Source: an uncultured Collinsella sp. (GTDB lineage Bacteria; Actinomycetota; Coriobacteriia; Coriobacteriales; Coriobacteriaceae). Taken from it: a DNA stretch of 44,449 nucleotides. Of the stretch, positions 24,847 through 33,117 are shown in pieces; position 1 is the stretch's first letter, and each line of letters begins with the position of its first letter. The stretch is taken from NCBI GenBank assembly GCA_902496455.1, contig CABVAY010000015.1, positions 1 through 44,449 of the forward strand, read 5' to 3'. Made by a program: the position numbers and the translations under genes. Under the pieces are notes generated by a model. The model ran no database searches. It was given only the letters and a program-made list of their open reading frames with translations, and was not told where the DNA came from.

Positions 24847-25932
24847 ATGAAGCCACGTAACATTGCCATCGCCTGCGGTGTCGCGGGAGTCGCCGTCGGC
24901 CTTGCCGCTGCCACCGGTATCGTTTATCACAAGCGAATCAAGTCCGCCGCGTCGCTCAAACGCTTGACCGGCTACGCGGATGGCTATGATCTGTACGCAA
25001 TCGACATCGCCTACGACTACGATCTTGATCGCATCATCGCCGCTGGCGTGCGCGACGACCAAGCCTACATCGATGCCGTGGTGGCGCAGGTGCTGCCCGG
25101 TGTGCCGGCACATGTCCAGGCGCCCCAGTTTGCCTGCAGCGCTTTTGTCGCCGTAGATGCCGAAGGTCGCGTGCGCACCGGTCGCAATTACGACTTTAAG
25201 GACGACACCTCGGCGCTGCTGGTGCGCAATCACCCACGCGGCGGCTATGCCTCCATCGGGTTTGCCGCCCTTAACAACCTGGGCGATAACACTCCGCTTG
25301 ACTCCGTCGCCGGACGCTCCGCCGCACTCATGGGCCCGTTTGCCCAGCTCGACGGTGTTAACGAATGCGGCGTGTCCATTGCCGTACTCACCCTGGATTC
25401 CAAGCCCTGCGACCAGGACACGCAACGCCCCGTCATCAATACCTCGCTCGCCATCCGTCTGGTGCTCGACCGCGCGGCTACCACGCAGGAGGCCGTCGAT
25501 CTGCTTTCCGCCTACGATATGCACGCCATGGCCGGGCGCGATTACCACTTCTTTATCAACGACGCCGCCGGTGACGCGCGCGTAGTAGAGTGGGATCCGC
25601 GCGATCCGGACCGTGCTTTCAAAGCGACTCCTGTACGCCAGGTTACGAACTTCTACGCCTGCCATGGCGACGAAGTGCTGCCCAACCAAAAGAATGGCGA
25701 GCTGGGCCATGGTAAAGAGCGCGCCATCGCAATCGCCGATGTCCTTGACGCCCATGTCGGTGCCCAGGACGAGGCAGTCGCTTGGAAGGCCCTACGCGCT
25801 GCAGCGCAAGAACCCAATCCGAAAGACATCACCAGCAATACGCAATGGTCGGTCGTCTTTGACAATACCGAACCCGCCGCCGCCATTACGCTGCGCCGCC
25901 ACTGGGGCGACGTCGACGCCTTCGCACTGTAA
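24847..25932 (+). CDS. Linear amide C-N hydrolase, choloylglycine hydrolase family
   Basis: A 361-residue Ntn-hydrolase-like protein (PF02275). The nucleophile appears to be Cys97 in QFACSAFVAVD, with GRNYDF (112-117) supplying the Arg and Asp seen in bile salt hydrolases and penicillin V acylases. Unlike bile salt hydrolases, where the Cys follows the initiator Met, 96 residues precede it: a hydrophobic signal or anchor (about 5-27) and a probable propeptide of about 70 residues that must be removed for activity. It is therefore probably exported and acts on an N-acyl amide. SD GAGGAG precedes the ATG. Substrate not predictable; bile acids are possible but not supported. Confidence 0.82.
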   Translation: MKPRNIAIACGVAGVAVGLAAATGIVYHKRIKSAASLKRLTGYADGYDLYAIDIAYDYDLDRIIAAGVRDDQAYIDAVVAQVLPGVPAHVQAPQFACSAFVAVDAEGRVRTGRNYDFKDDTSALLVRNHPRGGYASIGFAALNNLGDNTPLDSVAGRSAALMGPFAQLDGVNECGVSIAVLTLDSKPCDQDTQRPVINTSLAIRLVLDRAATTQEAVDLLSAYDMHAMAGRDYHFFINDAAGDARVVEWDPRDPDRAFKATPVRQVTNFYACHGDEVLPNQKNGELGHGKERAIAIADVLDAHVGAQDEAVAWKALRAAAQEPNPKDITSNTQWSVVFDNTEPAAAITLRRHWGDVDAFAL

Positions 25933-26001
25933 GGACCCAGGCTCGTCGAGCTTACGCTCGCCTGACGTTGTTTACATTTCTATACGCTTGAGCTAACACG
26001 T

Positions 26002-26034
26002 TTTACCCCCGTATCAACAGTGTGCGGGGGTAAA
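26002..26034. terminator. Hairpin upstream of pfkA
   Basis: TTTACCCCCG (26002-26011) pairs with CGGGGGTAAA (26025-26034). It may terminate transcription from the upstream hydrolase gene in either direction. Confidence 0.5.
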
Positions 26035-26044
26035 CTTATGCGCA

Positions 26045-26053
26045 TGTTATAAC
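26045..26053 (+). promoter_or_regulatory. Extended -10 promoter of pfkA
   Basis: TGTTATAAC is an extended -10 element; no good -35 lies 17 bp upstream, where the CCCCCG hairpin sits. Confidence 0.4.
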
Positions 26054-26072
26054 TTGCCCGGAAGGATTCATC

Positions 26073-27152
26073 ATGCTTAGGATCGGTCTTCTTACCAGTG
26101 GCGGCGACTGCCAGGCGCTCAACGCCACCATGCGCGGCATTGTCAAAACGCTTATGACCAATAGCGAAGAGCCTATTGAGATCTATGGTTTTGAGGACGG
26201 CTACCAGGGCCTTATCTACAGCCGGTTCCGCGTCATGACGCCCGCCGATTTTAGCGGCATCCTTACCCGTGGCGGCACCATCCTGGGCACGAGCCGTACG
26301 CCGTTCAAGCGCCTGGATATTCCCGAGGCCGACGGCATCGAGAAGGTGCCGGCAATGGTCCACACCTATCATAAGCTGCAGCTCGACTGCCTGTTTATGC
26401 TGGGCGGCAACGGCTCCACCAAGACCGCCAACCGTCTGCGCGAAGAGGGCCTCAACGTTATCGCCCTGCCCAAGACCATCGATAACGACACCTGGGGCAC
26501 CGAGCTGACGTTTGGCTTTACGAGCGCCATCGACGTCGCCACCAAGTGCATCGACGACATTCACACCACCGCTTCGAGCCACGGCCGCGTGTTCGTTATC
26601 GAGATCATGGGCCACAAGGTTGGCTGGATCCCGCTATACGCCGGCGTCGCGGGCGGCGCGGATGTCATCTTGATTCCCGAGATCCCCTACGACATGGATA
26701 ACGTCATCAAGACCATCGAGCATCGCATGGAAACCGGCAGCCGCTTTACCATCGTGGCCGTCGCCGAGGGCGCTATCTCTAAGGAGGACGCGGCGCTGTC
26801 CAAGAAGGAGTACAAGAAGAAACTCGCCGAGCGCACGAGCCCGTCGATCGTCTACGACATCGCCAAGGAGATCGAGGCCAAGACCGGTCGCGAGACCCGC
26901 GTCGCCATCCCCGGCCACACGCAGCGCGGCGGCCAGCCCGACGCCCAGGACCGCATCTTTGCGACCCAGTGCGGCGTCGAGGCGGCACTGGGCTGTCTAC
27001 GCGGCGAGTTTGGCTACATGATCGCCCTGCGTGACGGCAAGATGTGTCACATGCCGCTCGAGGATGTCGCCGGCAAGCTCAAGTATGTCGATCCCCAGAG
27101 CGACCTGGTGCGCGAGGCCAAGGCGTTGGGCATCAGCTTCGGCGACGAATAG
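26073..27152 (+). CDS. pfkA: 6-phosphofructokinase
   Basis: A 359-residue phosphofructokinase, phosphorylating fructose 6-phosphate in glycolysis. Seen: TSGGDCQALNA (8-18) where the family usually has GGDxPGxN; GGNGSTKTA (111-119); PKTIDND (133-139) with the catalytic Asp; MGHKVGW (179-185). The residue pair that predicts the phosphoryl donor is Gly (as in ATP enzymes) at GGNGS and Lys (as in PPi/mixed enzymes) at PKTIDND, and the Mg-binding Asp before it is Asn, so the donor cannot be read off simply. SD GGAAGGA precedes the ATG. Its last codons and stop form the outer stem of a 185-nt hairpin. Confidence 0.9.
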   Translation: MLRIGLLTSGGDCQALNATMRGIVKTLMTNSEEPIEIYGFEDGYQGLIYSRFRVMTPADFSGILTRGGTILGTSRTPFKRLDIPEADGIEKVPAMVHTYHKLQLDCLFMLGGNGSTKTANRLREEGLNVIALPKTIDNDTWGTELTFGFTSAIDVATKCIDDIHTTASSHGRVFVIEIMGHKVGWIPLYAGVAGGADVILIPEIPYDMDNVIKTIEHRMETGSRFTIVAVAEGAISKEDAALSKKEYKKKLAERTSPSIVYDIAKEIEAKTGRETRVAIPGHTQRGGQPDAQDRIFATQCGVEAALGCLRGEFGYMIALRDGKMCHMPLEDVAGKLKYVDPQSDLVREAKALGISFGDE

Positions 27153-27328
27153 CCTCGGCTGGAACCGCTCTCATCGGAGGCCCCAGGGCTTACCTCCCAA
27201 ATCGTCCTCGGACATGTCAGGGCCCCGCTGCGCGCTTCGCGCGGCGGGGCCCTTCCGTCCTGCGGAAAGATTTGGGAGGTAAGCCCTGGGGCCTCCTGCG
27301 GTAACTAGGGAGGCCGAGGCTATTCGTC
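27144..27328 (+). other. 185-nt long hairpin element anchored on the pfkA stop codon
   Basis: Outer stem of 15 bp (27144-27158 with 27314-27328) contains the last two pfkA codons and TAG. A 17/17-nt internal loop follows, then a perfect 28-bp stem (27176-27203 with 27269-27296). Next is a second internal loop (left GTCCTCGGACATG..., right ...CCTGCGGAAA), then an inner stem (GGGCCCCGC, CGCGC) capped by a TTC loop. The architecture is shared with elements at 34888, 40344 and, more loosely, 39338. Confidence 0.85.
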
Positions 27329-27428
27329 TTCTTACTGCGGGTGCGTGGGCTGAGATTTTGGGATGTTGCAGGCTCTTAGCTGAGAGTAGCACCGACATTT
27401 GTCCTGAAATGGCTGGTCGTTAGGGGTT

Positions 27429-27493
27429 GCTACCGGTAGTTGCGGTAGGGTTGGGGCAGATTCTAACTAGAAATGGTGGTCGCTACCGGTTGT
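27429..27493. promoter_or_regulatory. Paired operator-like repeats before the XRE gene
   Basis: GCTACCGGTAGTT (27429) and GCTACCGGTTGTT (27482) are direct repeats 53 bp apart, each centred on the palindrome ACCGGT, 55-120 bp before the regulator gene. They could be autoregulatory sites. Confidence 0.4.
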
Positions 27494-27545
27494 TCTCGGC
27501 ATACTCGGCTCATTCGATTACGGTCACCACATGAAAGGAACTGTC

Positions 27546-28484
27546 ATGGATCTTGCGATGGCGCAGCGGCTCGTTAATCGCCGCAAGGCTGCCGGGCTTT
27601 CTCAGGAGGCGCTTGCCGCCCAGCTGGGTGTGAGTCGCCAAGCTGTCAGTAAATGGGAGCGCAGCGAATCCTCGCCCGATACCGATAACCTTATTGCGCT
27701 CGCCGCGTTGTATGGCGTGTCGCTGGATGAGCTGTTGTATGGGGAGGCGGTGGATAGCACTGATGACTCGCAGGCTGATGATGAGGCACGGGACAGCGAC
27801 GCCGGCGCCAAAGCTTCAGATAGGGCTGAGGAGGCTGAGGCTTCTACTGAGCACGCCGATTGCGGCGACAAACCACTTGTCGATATTTCCCTCGCGCGCG
27901 GCATCCACGTCATTGATCCCAATAAAGGCGAGGAAGTCCATGTTGGCTGGAGCGGCATCCATGTGACCAACGAGCGCAAGGGCGAAGAGGTGCATGTGGG
28001 GCCGGGCGGATTGCATATCGATACGCTTGAGGACGATGGACATAGTGTGCACACCAATGACGACGGCACCGTCACCATCGACGGCGAGACGTTTTCCAGC
28101 TGGAAGGAAGCACACGACAAGCTCGACCATCATGGCAAGCATTTCCACACCAAGGTCGGACGTACATGGAACAAATTCCCCTTCCCCGCGCTTGTCGCCC
28201 TCGCCTATCTGGTGCTCGGCATTGTCTACGGCACATGGGCTACGGGACTCTTCCTCGTCTTTCTGATTCCCATCTACTACGCGCTTGGCGACTTTATCGA
28301 CCAACGCCACTTATCTAAGCTGATCGATGTCGTCTATTCAGTCAGCGCCGAGACATGGTTCCTCTACATGTGGCTCCGCCTGGGGCAACCCCATCCCGCC
28401 TGGGTAATCCTCATCACCATCCCGGTCGTAAAAGCACTCATGCGTTGGTGCCGTAAACAATGGAAGCATCGCAAGCGAGCCTAA
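27546..28484 (+). CDS. Membrane-anchored XRE-family regulator
   Basis: A 312-residue protein: HTH domain (about 5-62; SQEALAAQLGVSRQAVSKWE), an acidic Ala/Ser/Asp linker (about 70-105), a repeated beta-like region (about 112-165), then a basic stretch and about four membrane segments (215-305). The middle region repeats GIHV-x5-8-KGEEVHVG twice and then GGLHID. The fusion of a DNA-binding domain to a membrane part suggests direct sensing of an envelope signal. ATG at 27546 is chosen because AAAGGAA lies 5 nt upstream; the earlier in-frame ATG at 27531 would contain that SD. Confidence 0.82.
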   Translation: MDLAMAQRLVNRRKAAGLSQEALAAQLGVSRQAVSKWERSESSPDTDNLIALAALYGVSLDELLYGEAVDSTDDSQADDEARDSDAGAKASDRAEEAEASTEHADCGDKPLVDISLARGIHVIDPNKGEEVHVGWSGIHVTNERKGEEVHVGPGGLHIDTLEDDGHSVHTNDDGTVTIDGETFSSWKEAHDKLDHHGKHFHTKVGRTWNKFPFPALVALAYLVLGIVYGTWATGLFLVFLIPIYYALGDFIDQRHLSKLIDVVYSVSAETWFLYMWLRLGQPHPAWVILITIPVVKALMRWCRKQWKHRKRA

Positions 28485-28537
28485 ACCATCCCAGCCCGAC
28501 AGCAGCACCCAACTAGTACTCCCCCGCCCATCCCTCC

Positions 28538-28608
28538 TAAGTTGCGGTGATATAGTTTCGGTTTTAGCCTTGAGTAGTCGAGTTTAGGAACTATTCCACC
28601 GCAACTTA
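28538..28608. repeat. GTTGCGGTG palindromic element, copy 1
   Basis: TAAGTTGCGGTG (28538-28549) and its complement (28597-28608) bound a 71-bp element. The next 9 bp (ATATAGTTT / GAACTATTC) also pair mostly. Related to the element at 43333. It sits in the 450-bp gene-free stretch between 28484 and 28938. Confidence 0.75.
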
Positions 28609-28670
28609 CGAATGATCGGAGCGGCTACAGCACAAGCGTCGGCGTTCGTTTGATGGTCCGCCACGAAAAG

Positions 28671-28808
28671 GGGCTATCTACTACGTTTAACTCGATGGGG
28701 CCAACCATGACCACCCTTTTCGAAAATCGACAGGCCTTCTACCTGCGGTTTTATTTTTCGTTTTCCCGGCATAGTTGAGGGTATCCAATTAAACGTAGTA
28801 GATAGGCC
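28671..28808. repeat. 138-bp palindromic element with 17-bp arms
   Basis: CTATCTACTACGTTTAA (28674-28690) and its complement (28789-28805) are perfect; the next bases outward also mostly pair. Inside, CCAAC-ATG-CC and GG-CAT-GTTG pair again, so the element can fold nearly end to end. No coding frame is supported in this gap. Confidence 0.7.
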
Positions 28809-28937
28809 CGTTTTGTGGCATACAACCCATTCAAGCCCAATCTCGAAGGCTAAAGAGAGCCTCTCATCAACGCTTGCGGGCGAAAACAAAATAGAATGAA
28901 AGGCAAATGGAAAGCCCGTTTGACGAGCGGAGGACAT

Positions 28938-29258
28938 ATGCGCGACGTAGCCGAAAGCGACTGGAAGCTGTTTAAGAAAATGCTTCCTCAATGGCAAGAA
29001 CGTTATATGGAAAAGCTCATCGGCCAGTACGTTGAGATACTGAACGGCGACAGCGAAGCGTCCAGTAGATTTTGGGCACTAGAAGAGCACCTCAATAGAG
29101 ACAAGCTGTCCTCAGGCGTAATTGCAAACGATATTCGCCGCAGCACAATGCACCGCGAGATAGCCAATTTGCTTATCGACAGCGTGATCACCCTTGACGA
29201 CCTTGACGGTTTTACCGAGGACATTAAGAGCTATGCGCAACACTGGATTGGACAGTAA
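28938..29258 (+). CDS. Conserved hypothetical small helical protein
   Basis: A 106-residue soluble, charged, helical protein beginning MRDVAESDWKLFKKMLPQW. It resembles a widespread group of Firmicutes/Actinobacteria hypothetical proteins that start with a DWKLF...WQERYMEKL block and end with a VITLDDLDGF block (here about 82-91). I know of no assigned function. SD GGAGGACAT lies before the ATG at 28938; a longer frame from 28896 lacks a site. Confidence 0.72.
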   Translation: MRDVAESDWKLFKKMLPQWQERYMEKLIGQYVEILNGDSEASSRFWALEEHLNRDKLSSGVIANDIRRSTMHREIANLLIDSVITLDDLDGFTEDIKSYAQHWIGQ

Positions 29259-29334
29259 GAGCACTGAGCGACAAACATCCCCAGCAAAACGGGGCAAACG
29301 CCGGGCCACCTAATGGTTGCCCGGCGTTTGGCCA

Positions 29335-29376
29335 GATAAAACCTGCCATAATAAACCTGTCCCTTTTTGGCAGGTT
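29335..29376 (+). repeat. 40-bp palindromic repeat, copy d
   Basis: Full copy (one change, CCATAATAA); its right end touches the stop codon of the ABC permease gene on the minus strand, as in copy c. Confidence 0.88.
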
Positions 29377-32140
29377 ACTCGGCGCTCTTGAGAGCGCCGA
29401 CCATGTCGATCCTATTGAGGGTGCGATTGGTAGTGAGGTTGACGATAAACGTAAAGACAAAGGAAAGCACTACGGCGAGCACATAACTCAGCGGCTGGAC
29501 CTCAACGTCAAAGTAGAGCGACGGCATCTGCAGAATGTACGTAAAGCTCTCGGCCAGCAGGCTACCCAGCGGCACGCCCAGCGCGGCGCCAATTGCCGTG
29601 AGGATTAACGTCTCCTTGTTGACGTAGTGGTGCACCTCGCCACGGCGGAAGCCCAGCACCTTAATGGTCGCCAGCTCGCGCTCGCGCTCGGAGATATTCG
29701 TGTTGGACAGTGTAAACACAACCACAAACGACAGGCACGCCGCCATAAAGGTCACGAGCGCCACGACCGAATTGATAATCGTAAAGTTCGCATCAGCGTT
29801 CGCCTGATGCTCGGCCGTACTCGAAATCGTAAGCCAGCCGTCACTCTTAATCTTCTTGCTAAACGCAATCTGGTCGGCCGACGAGCCCTTCAGCAACGCA
29901 AGGACACCGTTAAGGCGCGCGCTTCGACCGAACGCGCGCTCATAGGTGCCCTGCGTCATATAGAGTGTGTTGCCAAGATAGTTGAGCGAAATGTCGCTGA
30001 CTTTGACCTTGGCAGCATTGAGCGACGAATCCTGGACGTGCGCCGTATCACCCGGCTGAATCCCCAGCGCCAGCTGTGAACTCTTGCTCAGATACACATC
30101 TCCGTCACGCAAAGACAGCGACTCTTTGGACTCGTCCTCCAGGCGCACGTAGTCGTCCAGATCGTTCACGCGGTCATCGGGCACCACGATTAACAGCACT
30201 GTCTCGCTTTTGCCGCCAAATGTAAAGGTGACGTTATCGGTCGTAATCGGCAGCGTCGAAGTCACGGTCACACCGGAATCCTTGACCGCGCTTCGCTCGT
30301 CGAGCGCCGCGCACGTCTGCGTAAAGTCGTCGGGATTGGCGACCGCCAGCAAGTCGTAGCGCGTGATATGCCCGTACTGTTTGGGCGAAAGCGCTATCGA
30401 CGTATCGCGGATGCCCAGAGCGCAGATCACGAGCGCCGTGCAGCCGGCGATACCAAAGATGGTCATAAGGGCACGCTTTTTGTAGCGGAACAGGTTACGC
30501 GCCGCCACCTTGTTCAAAAAGCCCATACGGTGCCAGATAAAGCCGATGCGCTCAAGCAAAATGCGCGAGCCGGCACGCGGGGCCTTGGGACGCATGAGCG
30601 AGGCTGGGGTCTCGGCCATCTCGTGGCGGCAGGCGATAATCGTGGCGCCCACCACGCCCACGGCAAACAGCGCCACCGAGACGATTGAGGACACGATGTC
30701 GTACGAAAGCAGCATCTGGGGCAGTGAGTACATGTCGTCGAACACCGTGAACAGGAACAGTGGTAGGCCCACAAATCCGACAATGTTGCCAAGCACGCCG
30801 CCGATCAGACAAGCCCACAGTGAATAGTTCACGTATTTGGACAGGATACGCCCGCGTGAATAGCCGAGCGCCTTGTACAGACCAATGAGCGTGCGCTCCT
30901 CCTCGACCATGCGCGTGGCGGTGGTAAGGCTAATGAGCACGGCGACGACAAAGAAGATGAATGGGAAAACCGTGGCGATGGCTTCAATCGAAGAGCTGTC
31001 GCTCTCCACGCTCGAGTAGCTTGTGATGCTATCGCGGTCCTGGATGTACCAAGTGCATTCGCCCAGATCGGAAAGCTCGGTACGGGCATCGGCAAATTGC
31101 TGGTCGGCGGCTGCGCGGCGCTGGTTCAAATCGGCCTGTGCCTGAACGCGCTCCTCGCTGCCCTCGGCCATGCGATTGATGTTGTCCTGCTCTATCCCAA
31201 AGAGCATATTCGCCTGGCGCTCAGCCGCATCCAAGCTTGCCGGCGTGTCGACCGTCAGTTCCTGAACACGCGCCTTCTCGCGCTCATCGCGGATCTCCTC
31301 GATATTACTCTTGACCTCGTTGATCTTTGTCGTGTAGGCATCGGAATAGGAGTTGAGGCTCTTGGCTCCCCCAACAATCACGTGGACGGCGGAGTAGGAG
31401 GAAGATGTCGCGGCATCCTCGCTCACATAGAACTTATAGTCCGCAGCCGAAGCAGCGCGAAAGTCGTTGACGGTCGAGTCGGAGCTCACATCGGTGGGAT
31501 CGAGGACCTCGGCCGCAATGGTGTAATCGCCCGCGGCAAACTGGTCCTTGGCTCTTTGGTTCGACGAGCTCGCGTCATTGGCGGCAAAGCTCACGGTATC
31601 GCCGAGCTTTTTGCCCGAAGCCTTCAGAAACTTCGATGTCACCGCAACCTCACCGGCACTCTCGGGCAAATCGCCGCTCACCAGCACCGGCTGATCGATA
31701 TTCTCCTTGGAAAGGCTCTGCACGACCACGCGCTCGCGCGTTGTGCCCACGGCGGTGTAGGCGGTCTCGGTGTAGATGCCCTCAGCCGTCTCGACGCCGT
31801 CGACCTCTTGGATAGCCGCCAGATCGTCGCGTGTAAGGCCATAGGTCGACTGCACGTTAATGTCATAGACACTCTGCTGGTCAAAGTAGGCGTCAACCGA
31901 ATCGCGCAGATCCTCGCAGCCCGCCTTAAGGCCGCACATCACGCTCACGCCAAGCGCGGTGATGACCACGATTGACAAGAAGCGCTTAAGACTGCCTCGG
32001 ATTGTGCGGTAGATGCCACGGCGAAAAACCGTCGGGACCATATCGTTTGAACTTTGGGCCGTGCGGTAGGTCGCGAACCCCCCGTCGCGGTCTGCGGGCT
32101 CCGTATCGTTGTTTTGGCTGTTTTGGCGATCTTGGTCCAT
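29375..32140 (-). CDS. FtsX/MacB-type ABC transporter permease
   Basis: A 921-residue membrane protein. A cytoplasmic N-terminus is followed by a first membrane helix (about 50-70), a large extracellular domain (about 75-390) containing a charged coiled coil (about 260-360: KSNIEEIRDEREKAR...ADLNQRRAAADQQF), a group of helices (about 390-520), a second extracellular domain (about 565-775) and a final FtsX core with three helices. The duplicated FtsX layout is typical of large Gram-positive efflux or lipoprotein-handling transporters. ATG at 32140 overlaps the end of the ATPase gene; GTG at 32152 is an alternative. No clear SD, so translational coupling is likely. Confidence 0.88.
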   Translation of the reverse strand: MDQDRQNSQNNDTEPADRDGGFATYRTAQSSNDMVPTVFRRGIYRTIRGSLKRFLSIVVITALGVSVMCGLKAGCEDLRDSVDAYFDQQSVYDINVQSTYGLTRDDLAAIQEVDGVETAEGIYTETAYTAVGTTRERVVVQSLSKENIDQPVLVSGDLPESAGEVAVTSKFLKASGKKLGDTVSFAANDASSSNQRAKDQFAAGDYTIAAEVLDPTDVSSDSTVNDFRAASAADYKFYVSEDAATSSSYSAVHVIVGGAKSLNSYSDAYTTKINEVKSNIEEIRDEREKARVQELTVDTPASLDAAERQANMLFGIEQDNINRMAEGSEERVQAQADLNQRRAAADQQFADARTELSDLGECTWYIQDRDSITSYSSVESDSSSIEAIATVFPFIFFVVAVLISLTTATRMVEEERTLIGLYKALGYSRGRILSKYVNYSLWACLIGGVLGNIVGFVGLPLFLFTVFDDMYSLPQMLLSYDIVSSIVSVALFAVGVVGATIIACRHEMAETPASLMRPKAPRAGSRILLERIGFIWHRMGFLNKVAARNLFRYKKRALMTIFGIAGCTALVICALGIRDTSIALSPKQYGHITRYDLLAVANPDDFTQTCAALDERSAVKDSGVTVTSTLPITTDNVTFTFGGKSETVLLIVVPDDRVNDLDDYVRLEDESKESLSLRDGDVYLSKSSQLALGIQPGDTAHVQDSSLNAAKVKVSDISLNYLGNTLYMTQGTYERAFGRSARLNGVLALLKGSSADQIAFSKKIKSDGWLTISSTAEHQANADANFTIINSVVALVTFMAACLSFVVVFTLSNTNISERERELATIKVLGFRRGEVHHYVNKETLILTAIGAALGVPLGSLLAESFTYILQMPSLYFDVEVQPLSYVLAVVLSFVFTFIVNLTTNRTLNRIDMVGALKSAE

Positions 32141-32145
32141 GGGCG

Positions 32146-32847
<702 letters not shown>

Positions 32848-32899
32848 CGATTAATTCCCATCTGGTCGGATAACTCTTTAGTATTACCCATTTCACGCC

Positions 32900-32936
32900 G
32901 ACCAAAAAGGGACAGGTTCATTTTGGCAGGTTTTAT
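32900..32936 (-). repeat. 40-bp palindromic repeat, copy e (inverted)
   Basis: The same unit on the minus strand, with spacer TGAACCTGTCCC and the right end changed to GGTCGG. It lies upstream of the MacB-type ATPase. Confidence 0.82.
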
Positions 32937-33047
32937 ATGGGGAAACGGGGAGCGCAGGCAAGCGCCGGGAAGGCAGAGAAATCATCGACGGGGTCAGGCC
33001 GACCGCCAAACACAACGCACGCATCTCTATCTGTCAGCAAAATCATT

Positions 33048-33061
33048 CGAACAGCTGTTCG
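33048..33061. promoter_or_regulatory. LexA-type SOS box before the GyrI-like gene
   Basis: CGAACAGCTGTTCG is a perfect 14-bp palindrome matching the Gram-positive LexA/DinR consensus CGAAC-N4-GTTCG. It lies next to TATGAT -10 candidates at 33066 and 33071 and 57 bp before the start codon, a proper place for repression. Confidence 0.75.
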
Positions 33062-33117
33062 TTTCTATGATATGATTCCGTTATCTAAGCAGGCCAATAC
33101 GCAGAAAGGCGGCCAAC

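Noticed and set aside
24847..25932. Bile salt hydrolase call
   Set aside because: The nucleophile is not at position 2 and the protein has a signal anchor; family membership does not justify the bile acid substrate.
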